NCBI RefSeq assembly: GCF_014649875.1
Contig: NZ_BMTW01000009.1
Location: forward strand, 204,801 to 268,800
Length of the DNA stretch: 64,000 nucleotides
DNA from: Streptomyces rubiginosohelvolus
Lineage (GTDB): Bacteria > Actinomycetota > Actinomycetes > Streptomycetales > Streptomycetaceae
Direction: 5' to 3'
The translations under genes and the position numbers were made by a program. Below the pieces are notes generated by a model. It was not told where the DNA came from. It worked only from the letters and a program-made list of their open reading frames with translations, and searched no databases. Below, in pieces: positions 35,688 to 43,310 of this stretch (the stretch's first letter is position 1; each line of letters starts with the position of its first letter).

Positions 35688-37613
35688 CTACCGAATGCTT
35701 TGCAACAACCGTCCTGTAGCAGTTACGGTCCAGAAGTTCCATCCGTTCCGATTCGGATTGACGTGCGGGTTGAGGACGTGAACCACGGCGACCGCCGCCC
35801 CGCTGGGAGTCTCGTACTCGCCTCGTCCCGGACCGGAGGGGATCCTCACAACGCGCGACAGGGGATCGTAGTAGGCGTCGACGCGCTGGCCTTCGTAGAC
35901 CGCGTGGATCGCGACACCGCGCTTCGTGCGAAGTTCTTGGATTTCCGCCCCGACGAGCGTAGGTGCGGTCGGGCCCTCCACGATCAGCTGCTCGTCGGCA
36001 GGCAGTTCGTCGGTGTCCCGGGGGATGACCTGTGCGTCGTAGTGGGGAAGACCGAGCAACTCGTTGAGGACGTTGGCCAGCAGACTCCGGCGTGCGGCCA
36101 GGAAGTCGGGGAAGCGGTCCAGGGACCACAGCTCCGGATCGCCGGGGATCCACTGTTCGGCCAGGCGCTCCGGTGCGATCCCCGCCATGTAGTCGACGGG
36201 CAGCCCAGAGGAGATCATCTTATTCGTCTGACCGGTGACGAAGGCAAGGTTGGCGAGGCTGTTCCATTCCTCCTTCGCGAATGTCCCCTGAACTCGGGCG
36301 CGCGGGAACACGTGATGGAATTCGATCTTGGCGCCGCTGTTCATCGGCTGGTCGCTGATGGCGATGTTGGTCGCCCAGTCCCGCGCCGTGCCCCGCAACG
36401 CGGCGATGTAGAGCAGTTTGAAGAAGGGATGCGTGGAGTACTTCTGCTCCAGATCCCTCGGGTGGAGGGCGCTGTCCCGGGACCGAGTGCCGGAGGCTCG
36501 GCGAATGAGTTCGGCGAACAGGCCGTCTCCCTCACGCGATTTGATAAGCCTTGCCTCCGCGTCGAGTTTACCCTCGACCTGCAGCGAGTAGTGACTAAAC
36601 GCCATCGCCGTGTACACCCAGCGACGCAGTAGCTGAGCCTCCCCCGGACGCAGCTTGCCGTCCCGGTGGTGCAGCAGCAGGGCGGGCAGGATGGTGACGT
36701 TCGGTGACGAGAGGACCTCGGACCGAGGGATCGCGCACTCGCCCTTCAGGAAGTCGATGGCGAAGCGCAGCGCCCTCTCGGTGGCGTGCCAGGCCTCCTT
36801 CAGGGCGGCTTCGTCCATGTCCGCCCCGATGAGCTTGATGTGATGGGCGCCGGTTCCCGCGAGGAGGCTCGTGAGACGCAGGACAGCTTCCCTGTTCAGG
36901 GCGAAGTTGCTGTCCTGCAGCTCCTGGTGGAAGGCGTCCATCGTGTCCAGGCCGTCGGACCACCGCGCCGCGATGGCGCTGTAGACGAGGTCACCCTTGG
37001 ACAGCCTTCGACCGCCCTTGTTCAACCGGGCGAAAAGTTCGGCGACTTCCTCGTAGTCGTCGGACTCGTAGGTGATGACGGCGATCTCCTGCTTGCGGAT
37101 GTCGTGCACCTTCTGCAAGCACTGCATCCATGCGCCGAACTGCGGGGCGGAGTAGTCGATCCCGGCCGCTTTGAGCTCCTCGTGGTACTGCACGTTCTCC
37201 TGCAGCAAGGTGGAAACACGGAAGAGAAGCGGGTCCTTGCTTTGGATCGCGCTCGGGTTGACGAACTCCTCGGTGCGCACATCGAAGCGCAGGTCGATAA
37301 GGCGGCCGTCCGCCTTTGACTCCGGCCGGTACACCCAAGCCAGGGAGGTCAACCGCTGTTGCCCGTCCAGGAGGTAGAGAGGCTGGTGCGCCGACTTGTC
37401 GGCCTGGACGACGGCAGCCGTCTTGAAGGGGACGGTCAGGTTGGTCTTCCACAACAGCAGGGCACCGACGGGATAGCCTCGGTAGAGGGAATCGAAGAGA
37501 TCGCGCACGTCGGGCCTCATCCAGACGAAGTCGCGCTGGATTGAGGGGATGACGACCTTGCCCTGCAGCAGTTCCTCGATTTGAGAAGCGATCTTTTGGT
37601 TTGCCAGCCCCAT
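35688..37613 (-). CDS. DUF262 - HNH - RAMA protein, predicted modification-dependent restriction enzyme
   Basis: 641 residues from the ATG at 37613 (GGGGG upstream; an upstream in-frame start at 37694 would add 27). Residues 22-31 IPSIQRDFVW, 83-87 DGQQR and 192-203 (ELFARLNKGGRR) define DUF262, the GmrS-like NTP-dependent domain. Residues 430-460 hold an HNH-type nuclease core (IEFHHVFPRA ... NSLANLAFVTGQTNK), as in the GmrD/DUF1524 half. Residues ~560-641 end with YETPSGAA and NGWNFW, the signature of the RAMA/DUF4357-type domain linked to modified-DNA restriction. The lower G+C and position in a decayed patch next to a tRNA suggest horizontal acquisition. Predicted role: cut DNA carrying modified bases (phage). 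Confidence 0.85.
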   Translation of the reverse strand: MGLANQKIASQIEELLQGKVVIPSIQRDFVWMRPDVRDLFDSLYRGYPVGALLLWKTNLTVPFKTAAVVQADKSAHQPLYLLDGQQRLTSLAWVYRPESKADGRLIDLRFDVRTEEFVNPSAIQSKDPLLFRVSTLLQENVQYHEELKAAGIDYSAPQFGAWMQCLQKVHDIRKQEIAVITYESDDYEEVAELFARLNKGGRRLSKGDLVYSAIAARWSDGLDTMDAFHQELQDSNFALNREAVLRLTSLLAGTGAHHIKLIGADMDEAALKEAWHATERALRFAIDFLKGECAIPRSEVLSSPNVTILPALLLHHRDGKLRPGEAQLLRRWVYTAMAFSHYSLQVEGKLDAEARLIKSREGDGLFAELIRRASGTRSRDSALHPRDLEQKYSTHPFFKLLYIAALRGTARDWATNIAISDQPMNSGAKIEFHHVFPRARVQGTFAKEEWNSLANLAFVTGQTNKMISSGLPVDYMAGIAPERLAEQWIPGDPELWSLDRFPDFLAARRSLLANVLNELLGLPHYDAQVIPRDTDELPADEQLIVEGPTAPTLVGAEIQELRTKRGVAIHAVYEGQRVDAYYDPLSRVVRIPSGPGRGEYETPSGAAVAVVHVLNPHVNPNRNGWNFWTVTATGRLLQSIR

Positions 37614-37984
37614 GCTGCCCCCAACCTGTGTGTGCTCCGCCGCACACACGCTATCAACTGCCGAGGAGGGCCAACTGCGTCCGAGGGAAACCACCTTCGC
37701 TTGCCAGGGTCGTCGCGTACCCCGCTCGGCCTTGCACGGTTTCAGGCCGCGCGTCCGCGCGGCGGAGATGGGAGAGGCTGAACTCGACGACTTATTCGAG
37801 CAGTGCGTGAGTTGGGGGACGGCGGTGCCGCGTACGAGGAGATCGGTATCTGTGCGCAGTCACATTGACTTGCGAGAAAGGCAAGGACCGCTCGATCGCG
37901 GCCGGGGTCCCCGCAAGCCGGGTGGTCCACGCGGGAGTCGCCCGGCACCGACGACGCAGGCAACCTGGGGGGTACATGCACACC
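37614..37984. other. Non-coding or decayed stretch
   Basis: No frame here resembles a known protein on either strand. Several frames are open by chance of composition. It holds the promoter side of the DUF262 gene at its left end. Confidence 0.5.
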
Positions 37985-38110
37985 TTTTAGGGCTCGAATA
38001 CCGCTACACCGCCGTCGTCGGCGTCAACGACCTTGCCCTGCCGAATCCTTCGGCCGCCACCCCGCAGAAGCTCGACCAGCCCGAGCACGAGGCCGCCCTC
38101 GCCGCTGAAG
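37985..38110 (+). pseudogene. C-terminal remnant of a UvrD/Rep-type helicase (copy 2)
   Basis: The plus strand reads YTAVVGVNDLALPNPSAATP then KLDQPEHEAALAAEAA, aligning with the helicase fragment at 33970 (RCVAVIGVTEDALPFPKAVA, then VDSERHETDILSERC). The reading is lost right after, where LLFVACTRAR would be expected. A second decayed copy of the same helicase family. Confidence 0.6.
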
Positions 38111-38235
38111 CCGCATGCTGTTCCCCGCCTGATGAGCCCCTGAGCCCCGGCTGCGGGCACGGACTGCTCACCAGGTGCCCGGTTATCGACACCCTGCCGA
38201 CGCGAGAGGGGGTCCTCGGCCCCCCGAAACGTTCA

Positions 38236-38274
38236 CGAATTACCGGTCGAGTCATGTGACTGACCGGTATTTCG
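38236..38274. repeat. Imperfect palindrome, copy A
   Basis: CGAATTACCGGTCGAGTCA, a two-base centre, then TGACTGACCGGTATTTCG. It pairs over about 17 bases with one bulge and one mismatch. It shares its sequence and its upstream GAAACG with the element at 39040-39077. Confidence 0.7.
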
Positions 38275-38289
38275 AACGGCGTGGGGCCG

Positions 38290-38640
38290 GTGGCGGTCGC
38301 CCGCTCCGCGGCGTCGCCGGCCGCGACCGACGCGTTGCTCACCGTCTTCGATCTCAACGCCGTCGAGCACCCGCACCTCTTCTTCGTCCGACCAGCAACT
38401 TCACCACCGTCCTCGACGAGGCGTTCCTCTCCCGCTCCGACGCCGCGATCCTCGTCCCGCTTCCCGGGCCGGAGGCACCGCGGAAGATCCTGGCCTCCAC
38501 TCTGATGATGGCCGACGAGTACCCCGGCTTCGGTGAGCTCGCGCGCTCCTCGACGCTGGAGCACATCGCCGAGGCGGCTCTCGGGCTGGACGGCCGCCGT
38601 ACGCGCAAGGTGATCTTCGAAGCCCCGGCTCAGCTGCTGG
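38290..38640 (+). pseudogene. Fragment of a Pch2/TRIP13-like AAA+ ATPase
   Basis: The first part reads ATDALLTVFDLNAVEHPHLF in one frame; after a one-base shift near 38395 it continues PTSNFTTVLDEAFLSRSDAA, then LPGPEAPRKILASTL and AALGLDGRRTRKVIFEA. This order (sensor 1, arginine region, lid) matches Pch2/TRIP13-type AAA+ proteins. Walker A and the N-terminal half are missing. It is a truncated and frameshifted remnant flanked by palindromes. Confidence 0.6.
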
Positions 38641-39039
38641 ACACGGTGCTGGACCCCGGCAGCCTCACCGAAGACGATTTGGCCGCCACAGTGCACATCG
38701 CCGTCGCGGAGACGGGTGCCGAAGGTGTCTGTGCGGCGCACTGGGCAAGAGGCGCCCTCTCCCCATGCGCAGTGCCAGCGGAGCCTGGGCGGTGGTCTCG
38801 GACCTCGTGGCCCGCGGTGCAGGCGATATCGGCCACCGAGGCGGTCGGGCGAATGCTGATCGCGGCGGGGCACCTGCGGCAGCATTCGATCACCCTGGTG
38901 GCCGGGAAGGTGCACTGCGAGATCACGACAGCCGTCGCGCAGGCATGTCCTGTTTCCACAGGTGAGAGGCGCAGTACCTGGTCCGCCACCGCCTCACCCC
39001 TGGTCGAGCCGATCACAGGATTCGAGGCCCCAGAAACGA
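38641..39039. other. Decayed stretch after the AAA fragment
   Basis: The frame of the AAA fragment stays open to 39053, but after about 38680 its sequence no longer resembles the family. Nothing else is recognised on either strand. Confidence 0.45.
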
Positions 39040-39077
39040 CGAATTACCGGTGAGTCACATGACTCACCGGTAATTCG
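39040..39077. repeat. Perfect palindrome, copy B
   Basis: Eighteen-base arms (CGAATTACCGGTGAGTCA and its exact complement) around a two-base centre. It lies 38 bases beyond the 3' end of the tRNA-Leu gene. It could end tRNA transcription, but the related copy 800 bases away argues for a repeated element. Confidence 0.8.
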
Positions 39078-39114
39078 CGAACGCTTCGGAACGATCTCAT
39101 GAACGTTCTGCTGG

Positions 39115-39199
39115 TGTCCGAGGGGGGACTTGAACCCCCACGCCCGATAAAGGGCACTAGCACCTCAAGCTAGCGCGTCTGCCATTCCGCCACCCGGAC
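39115..39199 (-). tRNA. tRNA-Leu (GAG)
   Basis: An 85-nt class II tRNA. The acceptor stem GTCCGGG pairs with CTCGGAC (one G-U), the discriminator is A, the anticodon stem is CTAGC/GCTAG with loop TTGAGGT (anticodon GAG), there is a long variable arm (TGCCC...GGGCG), and the T-arm is GGGGGTTCAAGTCCCCC. CCA is not encoded. Its 3' end faces the decayed accessory patch. Confidence 0.97.
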
Positions 39200-39363
39200 A
39201 AGGTGTCTGTCGTTCGCGGTGTGTTCCCCGCGGCGACATGGAAAACAATACCAGGGGTTCGGCGTGCCCTTCACCCGCATATCCGGTGGTCAGTGCGGTG
39301 CGGCGGGCCGGTGGGCGGTCGGCCTCCCCGGTCCGTGGGGGTCGCGGGGCTACCTTCGCGTTC

Positions 39364-40668
39364 ATGAGTGATCGCGGCTACCGCCGGCCCCGCCCGCTGT
39401 CCCCTCTGCGCGAGCATCTGCGCGACACGTTCTGGTTCGCCCCGACCATGGGGTTCGTCTGCGTGTTCGTGCTGTGGTTCGTCGCCACCGAACTCGACGA
39501 CGCGATCGTCCGGCTGCTCCAGCGGGAGGAGGCGTACGACGAGCTGGGCGACCTCATCGGGTTCTCCCAGGACACGAAGACCGTGGTGACCACCGTCAGC
39601 TCGGCGATGATGACGTTCATCGGTGTCGTCTTCAGCATCTCGCTGGTCGCGGTGCAGATGGCCAGCGGTCAGCTCACCCCCCGCGTGGTGCGGATCTTCG
39701 TCAGGAGCCGGATCAGCAAGCTCACGATGACGGTGTTCCTGGCGACGTTCCTCGTGTCTCTGCTGGTGCTCTCCTCGTACGAGAGCGAGACGGACCCGCG
39801 CCGGGTGGTGTCGGTCCCGCTGGTGCAGAGCCTGCTGATCCTGGTGCTCGTCGGGATGAGTCTGCTGCTCTTCGTCGTCTATGTGAGCGCCACGCTCCGG
39901 CTGATGCAGGTCGGGCCGGTCGTCGACCGGATCGCGCGGGACTCGTTCCGCGTCCTCGGCAGGATGCCGCGGGGGCCGCAGGGGGATGACGAGGTGGGGT
40001 CCGAGACGGCGCGCGTCGTGTACGAGGGGCGCGCCGGGGTGCTGCGGGACGTGAACACGGCGCGGCTGGTCAGGGCCGCGCGGCGGCAGGGTGTGGTGTT
40101 GCGGGTGATCCCCCGGATCGGGGACTTCGTCGTGCCGGGGACGCCGATGCTCGCCGTTCACGGCGGGGCCGTGCCGCCCCGGCTCCGGCTGCGGTACGCC
40201 GTCTCCGTGTCGGTGGAGCGCACGCTGCACCAGGATCTGGCCTTCGGGCTGCGTCAGCTCGCGGACATCGCGCTGCGGGCGCTCTCCACATCCGTGAACG
40301 ATCCGACCACCGCTGTGCAGTGCCTGGACCGGATCGTGCAGTTCCTCGCGGCCGTGGCGCATCTGCCGCTCGGCACCGTCCATCACCGGGACCGGGCCGG
40401 ACGGGTGCGGCTCGTGCAGGACGGTCCGGGCTGGGACGACCTGGTGGATCTCGCCTTCGAGGAGATCCGCTGGTGTCTCGCCGGCAGCCCTCAGGTCTCG
40501 CGGCGGCTCATGGCGGGGCTCGATGATCTGCTGCTGATCGTTCCCGGGGACCGGAGGAAGTCACTGGCCCGACATCGTGAGCTGCTCGTCCAGACCATGG
40601 AGCGGGGCGTTCCGGTGGCCGCCGACCGCGCGTTCGCCCTGCTGCCGGACCGGCAGGGCATCGGGTAA
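39364..40668 (+). CDS. DUF2254 membrane protein
   Basis: 434 residues. Four membrane helices in the first ~180 residues (MGFVCVFVLWFVATEL, MMTFIGVVFSISLVAVQMAS, TVFLATFLVSLLVLSS, VQSLLILVLVGMSLLLFVVY) are followed by a cytosolic domain including QLTPRVVRIF and STSVNDPTTAVQCLDRI, the hallmarks of DUF2254. The function of the family is unknown. The ATG at 39364 fits the start of homology. It is monocistronic and ends at a strong bidirectional terminator. Confidence 0.9.
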   Translation: MSDRGYRRPRPLSPLREHLRDTFWFAPTMGFVCVFVLWFVATELDDAIVRLLQREEAYDELGDLIGFSQDTKTVVTTVSSAMMTFIGVVFSISLVAVQMASGQLTPRVVRIFVRSRISKLTMTVFLATFLVSLLVLSSYESETDPRRVVSVPLVQSLLILVLVGMSLLLFVVYVSATLRLMQVGPVVDRIARDSFRVLGRMPRGPQGDDEVGSETARVVYEGRAGVLRDVNTARLVRAARRQGVVLRVIPRIGDFVVPGTPMLAVHGGAVPPRLRLRYAVSVSVERTLHQDLAFGLRQLADIALRALSTSVNDPTTAVQCLDRIVQFLAAVAHLPLGTVHHRDRAGRVRLVQDGPGWDDLVDLAFEEIRWCLAGSPQVSRRLMAGLDDLLLIVPGDRRKSLARHRELLVQTMERGVPVAADRAFALLPDRQGIG

Positions 40669-40703
40669 TCGGGGAGGGGCGGAGGCACGGGGGGGGGCGG
40701 TGC

Positions 40704-40740
40704 GGCCCGGCCCGCCGGGATCTCTCCGGCGGGCCGGGCC
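40704..40740. terminator. Bidirectional terminator hairpin
   Basis: GGCCCGGCCCGCCGG and its exact complement enclose a seven-base loop. It lies between the convergent DUF2254 gene and the Tat-exported TIM-barrel gene and would serve both. Confidence 0.85.
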
Positions 40741-40747
40741 TCGTGCG

Positions 40748-41836
40748 TCAGTCGCCGCAGCGGCCCTCGCGCAGCGAGTGCAGGTGCTCGCTGGACTTGC
40801 GGGCGAACGCGAGCGACTCGACCGGGTTGTCGTGCTCGGCCTGCCAGTGGTGGTAGGTCCGGCCGTGGTGGGTGCGCTTGGTGACCTTGGACAGGAACGT
40901 CTTGTAGTCGATGTCCCCGTCGCCCACGTCCGACATGCGGTAGCCGTCGCGGGTCGTCTCGTCTCGGACCCCGTCCTTCACGTGGAAGAGGGGGTAGCGG
41001 TTCGGGTACTTCAGGACGTACTTCAGCGGGTCGAGCGGGGCCCGGGTGCCGTCCACGCGCTTGCTGAAGCGGAACTGGGCGCAGTACGCCCAGTAGATGT
41101 CCATCTCCAGAAAGACGAGGTCCGGGTCGGTCTCGGCGAGCAGGACGTCGTAGAGGCGGACGTTCGGCTTGTCGGTCGCGAAGGAGAACTCCTCGGCGTG
41201 GTTGTGCTGGTAGAACTTCATGCCCCGCTTGCGGGCGGCCGCGCCGTACTTGTTGAAGTCGTCGGCCGCGCGCTTCCAGCCGTCCACCGTGGAGCCGTAG
41301 CGGAACGGTCCTGAGGCCGTGCCGATGTGCTTGAGGCCGAGCGCCTGGGCGTCGTCGAGGACCTTCTCCAGGTTCTGGGCGAAGGTGTACGCGCCGGGGT
41401 TGTTGTCGTCGTAGTAGCCGACGTGGCTGCCGATCGGGTTGAGGCCGTGGTCCCGGGCCAGCCTCTTGAGTTGGGCCAGGGTGATGGGGCCGGCGGAGCC
41501 CTGGGTGTAGCCCGCGAGTTCGATCTCGTCGTAGCCGTACTTCTCCAGTTCGGCGAAGACGGGCGCGAAGCCCAGCGTGGAGATCTGGTCGCGGAGGCTG
41601 TAGAGCTGGATGCCGAGGCGGCCGGGGGGCAGGACGGGCTTGCCCTTGCCGTGCCCGTGCCCATGCCCGTGGTCGTGGCCATGGCCGTTGCCGTGCCCGT
41701 GGCCCTGGCCCCGGTCGGCTGCCTGGGCGCTCGCGGTGCCGATGATCGTGGCGGCGGTGGCTCCGGCGGCGACACCGAGGATGTTGCGGCGGCTCAGTCT
41801 GCGGGCGAGTTCGGTGTCCTTGGAGGTGCGGCTCAT
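40748..41836 (-). CDS. Tat-exported sugar phosphate isomerase/epimerase-like TIM-barrel protein
   Basis: 362 residues from ATG 41836 (GGGAG upstream). A twin-arginine signal (RRLSRRNILG, then a hydrophobic stretch ending near SAQAA) is followed by a Gly-His linker (GHGHGNGHGHDHGHGHGHG) of about 20 residues that could bind metal ions. The rest is an AP-endonuclease-2-type TIM barrel (LGIQLYSLRDQI, GSHVGYYDD, FYQHNHAEEF, LEMDIYWAY, FHVKDG, WQAEHDNP). Such proteins isomerise, epimerise or eliminate sugar derivatives. It is the last gene of the Ebo-like cluster, 55 bases after the phosphodiesterase, and the only exported enzyme of the set. Confidence 0.85.
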   Translation of the reverse strand: MSRTSKDTELARRLSRRNILGVAAGATAATIIGTASAQAADRGQGHGHGNGHGHDHGHGHGHGKGKPVLPPGRLGIQLYSLRDQISTLGFAPVFAELEKYGYDEIELAGYTQGSAGPITLAQLKRLARDHGLNPIGSHVGYYDDNNPGAYTFAQNLEKVLDDAQALGLKHIGTASGPFRYGSTVDGWKRAADDFNKYGAAARKRGMKFYQHNHAEEFSFATDKPNVRLYDVLLAETDPDLVFLEMDIYWAYCAQFRFSKRVDGTRAPLDPLKYVLKYPNRYPLFHVKDGVRDETTRDGYRMSDVGDGDIDYKTFLSKVTKRTHHGRTYHHWQAEHDNPVESLAFARKSSEHLHSLREGRCGD

Positions 41837-41891
41837 GTTCGCGTGACTCCCTTGGGTGACGTGGGGTGAGCAGTGCGGTGCCGGGGCGTTG

Positions 41892-43310
41892 TCAGTGCAG
41901 TCCGGCAAGCTGGAGGAGCAGGGACTTCACTTCGGTGGCCCTGACCCGTTCGGTGAACGCGTGGGGGGTGGAGCTGAGGATGAGCGGACCTTCGTCGTCG
42001 CTCTCGGGGAGGCGGCCGTGGCTGCCGCGAATAGGTGAGGGGTCCAGGGGGACGACCGCCATGCGGTAGCGCATGCCGAGCTTCTTGCGGGCGACCGCCG
42101 AGACGGCCTTGACCCGGACGTAGGGGTCCTCGGGGTCCATGAAGAGCTCGACGGGGTCGTAGCCGGGTTTGCGGTGGATCTCGACGAGCTGGGCGAAGTC
42201 GGGGGCGCGCGCGTCGTCGAGCCAGTAGTAGTACGTGAACCACGCGTCCTTCTCCGCGACGGCGACCAGTTCGCCGGAGCGGGGGTGGTCCAGGTGGTGC
42301 TCCTTCTTGCCCTCGTCGTCGAGGAGCTGCTCGATGCCGGGCAGGTCCGCGAGGGCGGCCCGGGTCGCTTCCAGGTCCTCGGGACGGCGTACGTAGATGT
42401 GGGCGAGCTGGTGGTCGGCGACGGCGAAGGCGCGTGAGGCCATCGGGTCCAGGTATTCCATGCCGTCCTGGGTGTGGACCTCCAGCAGGCCCGCCCGGCG
42501 CAGGGCGCGGTTGATGTCGACCGGGCGGTTCACGCGGGTGATGCCGTATTCGGAGAGGGCGACGACCGTGCGGCCCTCGGCCCGGGCGTCCGCCAGCAGC
42601 GGGGCCACCGCCCGGTCGAGCTCGGCGGCGGCCCGGTGCGAGCGGGGATCGTCGGGGCCGAAGCGCTGGAGGTCGTAGTCCAGGTGCGGCAGATAGCAGA
42701 GGGCGAGGTCGGGGGTGCGGGTGGCGATGATGTGGCGGGTGGCGTCGATGATCCACTGGGAGGAGACGAGGTCGGCGCCGGGGCCCCAGAAGTGGAAGAG
42801 GGGGAACGTGCCGAGCTTGTCGGTCAGTTCGTCGTGCAGGGCGGGGGGCCGGGTGTAGCAGTCGGGTTCCTTGCGGCCGTCGGCGTAGTAGACGGGGCGC
42901 GGGGTGACGGTCCAGTCGGTGTCGGCGCCCATCGCGTACCACCAGCAGATGTTGGCGACCGTGTAACCGGGGTGGGCACGGCGGGCGGCGTCCCAGAGTT
43001 TGTCGCCCTCGACGAGTCCGTTGTGCTGGCGCCACAGCAGGACGTCGCCGAGTTCGCGGAAGTACCAGCCGTTGGCGACGATGCCGTGTTCGGCGGGCAT
43101 GGCCCCGGTGAGGAAGGTGGACTGGGCGGCGCAGGTGACGGCCGGCAGCACGGTGGACAGCGGGGCCTGCGCGCCCTGCTCCCCCAGGGCCCGGAGGTTC
43201 GGCATGTGGGCCAGGAGCTGCGGGGTGAGGCCGACGACGTCGAGGACGAGGAGGGGCGTGGGGCCGCCGGTCCCCTGTGCGGTTTCGGTGCCGGGTTCGG
43301 GCGCGCTCAT
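41892..43310 (-). CDS. Type I phosphodiesterase / alkaline phosphatase-family protein (EboF-like)
   Basis: 472 residues. The nucleotide pyrophosphatase/phosphodiesterase fold is shown by LLVLDVVGLTP (first metal Asp), the nucleophile region PAVTCAAQSTFLTG (Thr), GIVANGWYFRE, YLPHLDYDLQRFGPD and VVALSEYGI. The product lacks a signal peptide. The ebo/edb clusters of cyanobacteria and pseudomonads contain a member of this family. The start ATG overlaps the EboE-like gene stop (ATGA). Substrate unknown; a phosphoester of a prenylated or cyclitol intermediate is a guess from context. Confidence 0.85.
   Translation of the reverse strand: MSAPEPGTETAQGTGGPTPLLVLDVVGLTPQLLAHMPNLRALGEQGAQAPLSTVLPAVTCAAQSTFLTGAMPAEHGIVANGWYFRELGDVLLWRQHNGLVEGDKLWDAARRAHPGYTVANICWWYAMGADTDWTVTPRPVYYADGRKEPDCYTRPPALHDELTDKLGTFPLFHFWGPGADLVSSQWIIDATRHIIATRTPDLALCYLPHLDYDLQRFGPDDPRSHRAAAELDRAVAPLLADARAEGRTVVALSEYGITRVNRPVDINRALRRAGLLEVHTQDGMEYLDPMASRAFAVADHQLAHIYVRRPEDLEATRAALADLPGIEQLLDDEGKKEHHLDHPRSGELVAVAEKDAWFTYYYWLDDARAPDFAQLVEIHRKPGYDPVELFMDPEDPYVRVKAVSAVARKKLGMRYRMAVVPLDPSPIRGSHGRLPESDDEGPLILSSTPHAFTERVRATEVKSLLLQLAGLH

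Noticed and set aside
37742..37983. Short minus-strand frames between the DUF262 gene and the second helicase remnant.
   Set aside because: No RBS, no recognisable sequence, atypical composition; treated as non-coding.
39040..39077. Palindrome as a plain intrinsic terminator of the tRNA.
   Set aside because: Possible, but there is no U-tract and a related palindrome occurs 800 bases away with no gene end next to it, so it is listed as a repeat.
32600..39200. A complete integrative element with att sites at the tRNA.
   Set aside because: No integrase, excisionase or duplicated tRNA 3' end was recognised by eye; only an eroded island is claimed.
41610..41710. The GHGH-coding repeat as a CRISPR-like or regulatory DNA repeat.
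   Set aside because: It is in frame within the Tat-exported protein and is explained by a His/Gly linker.
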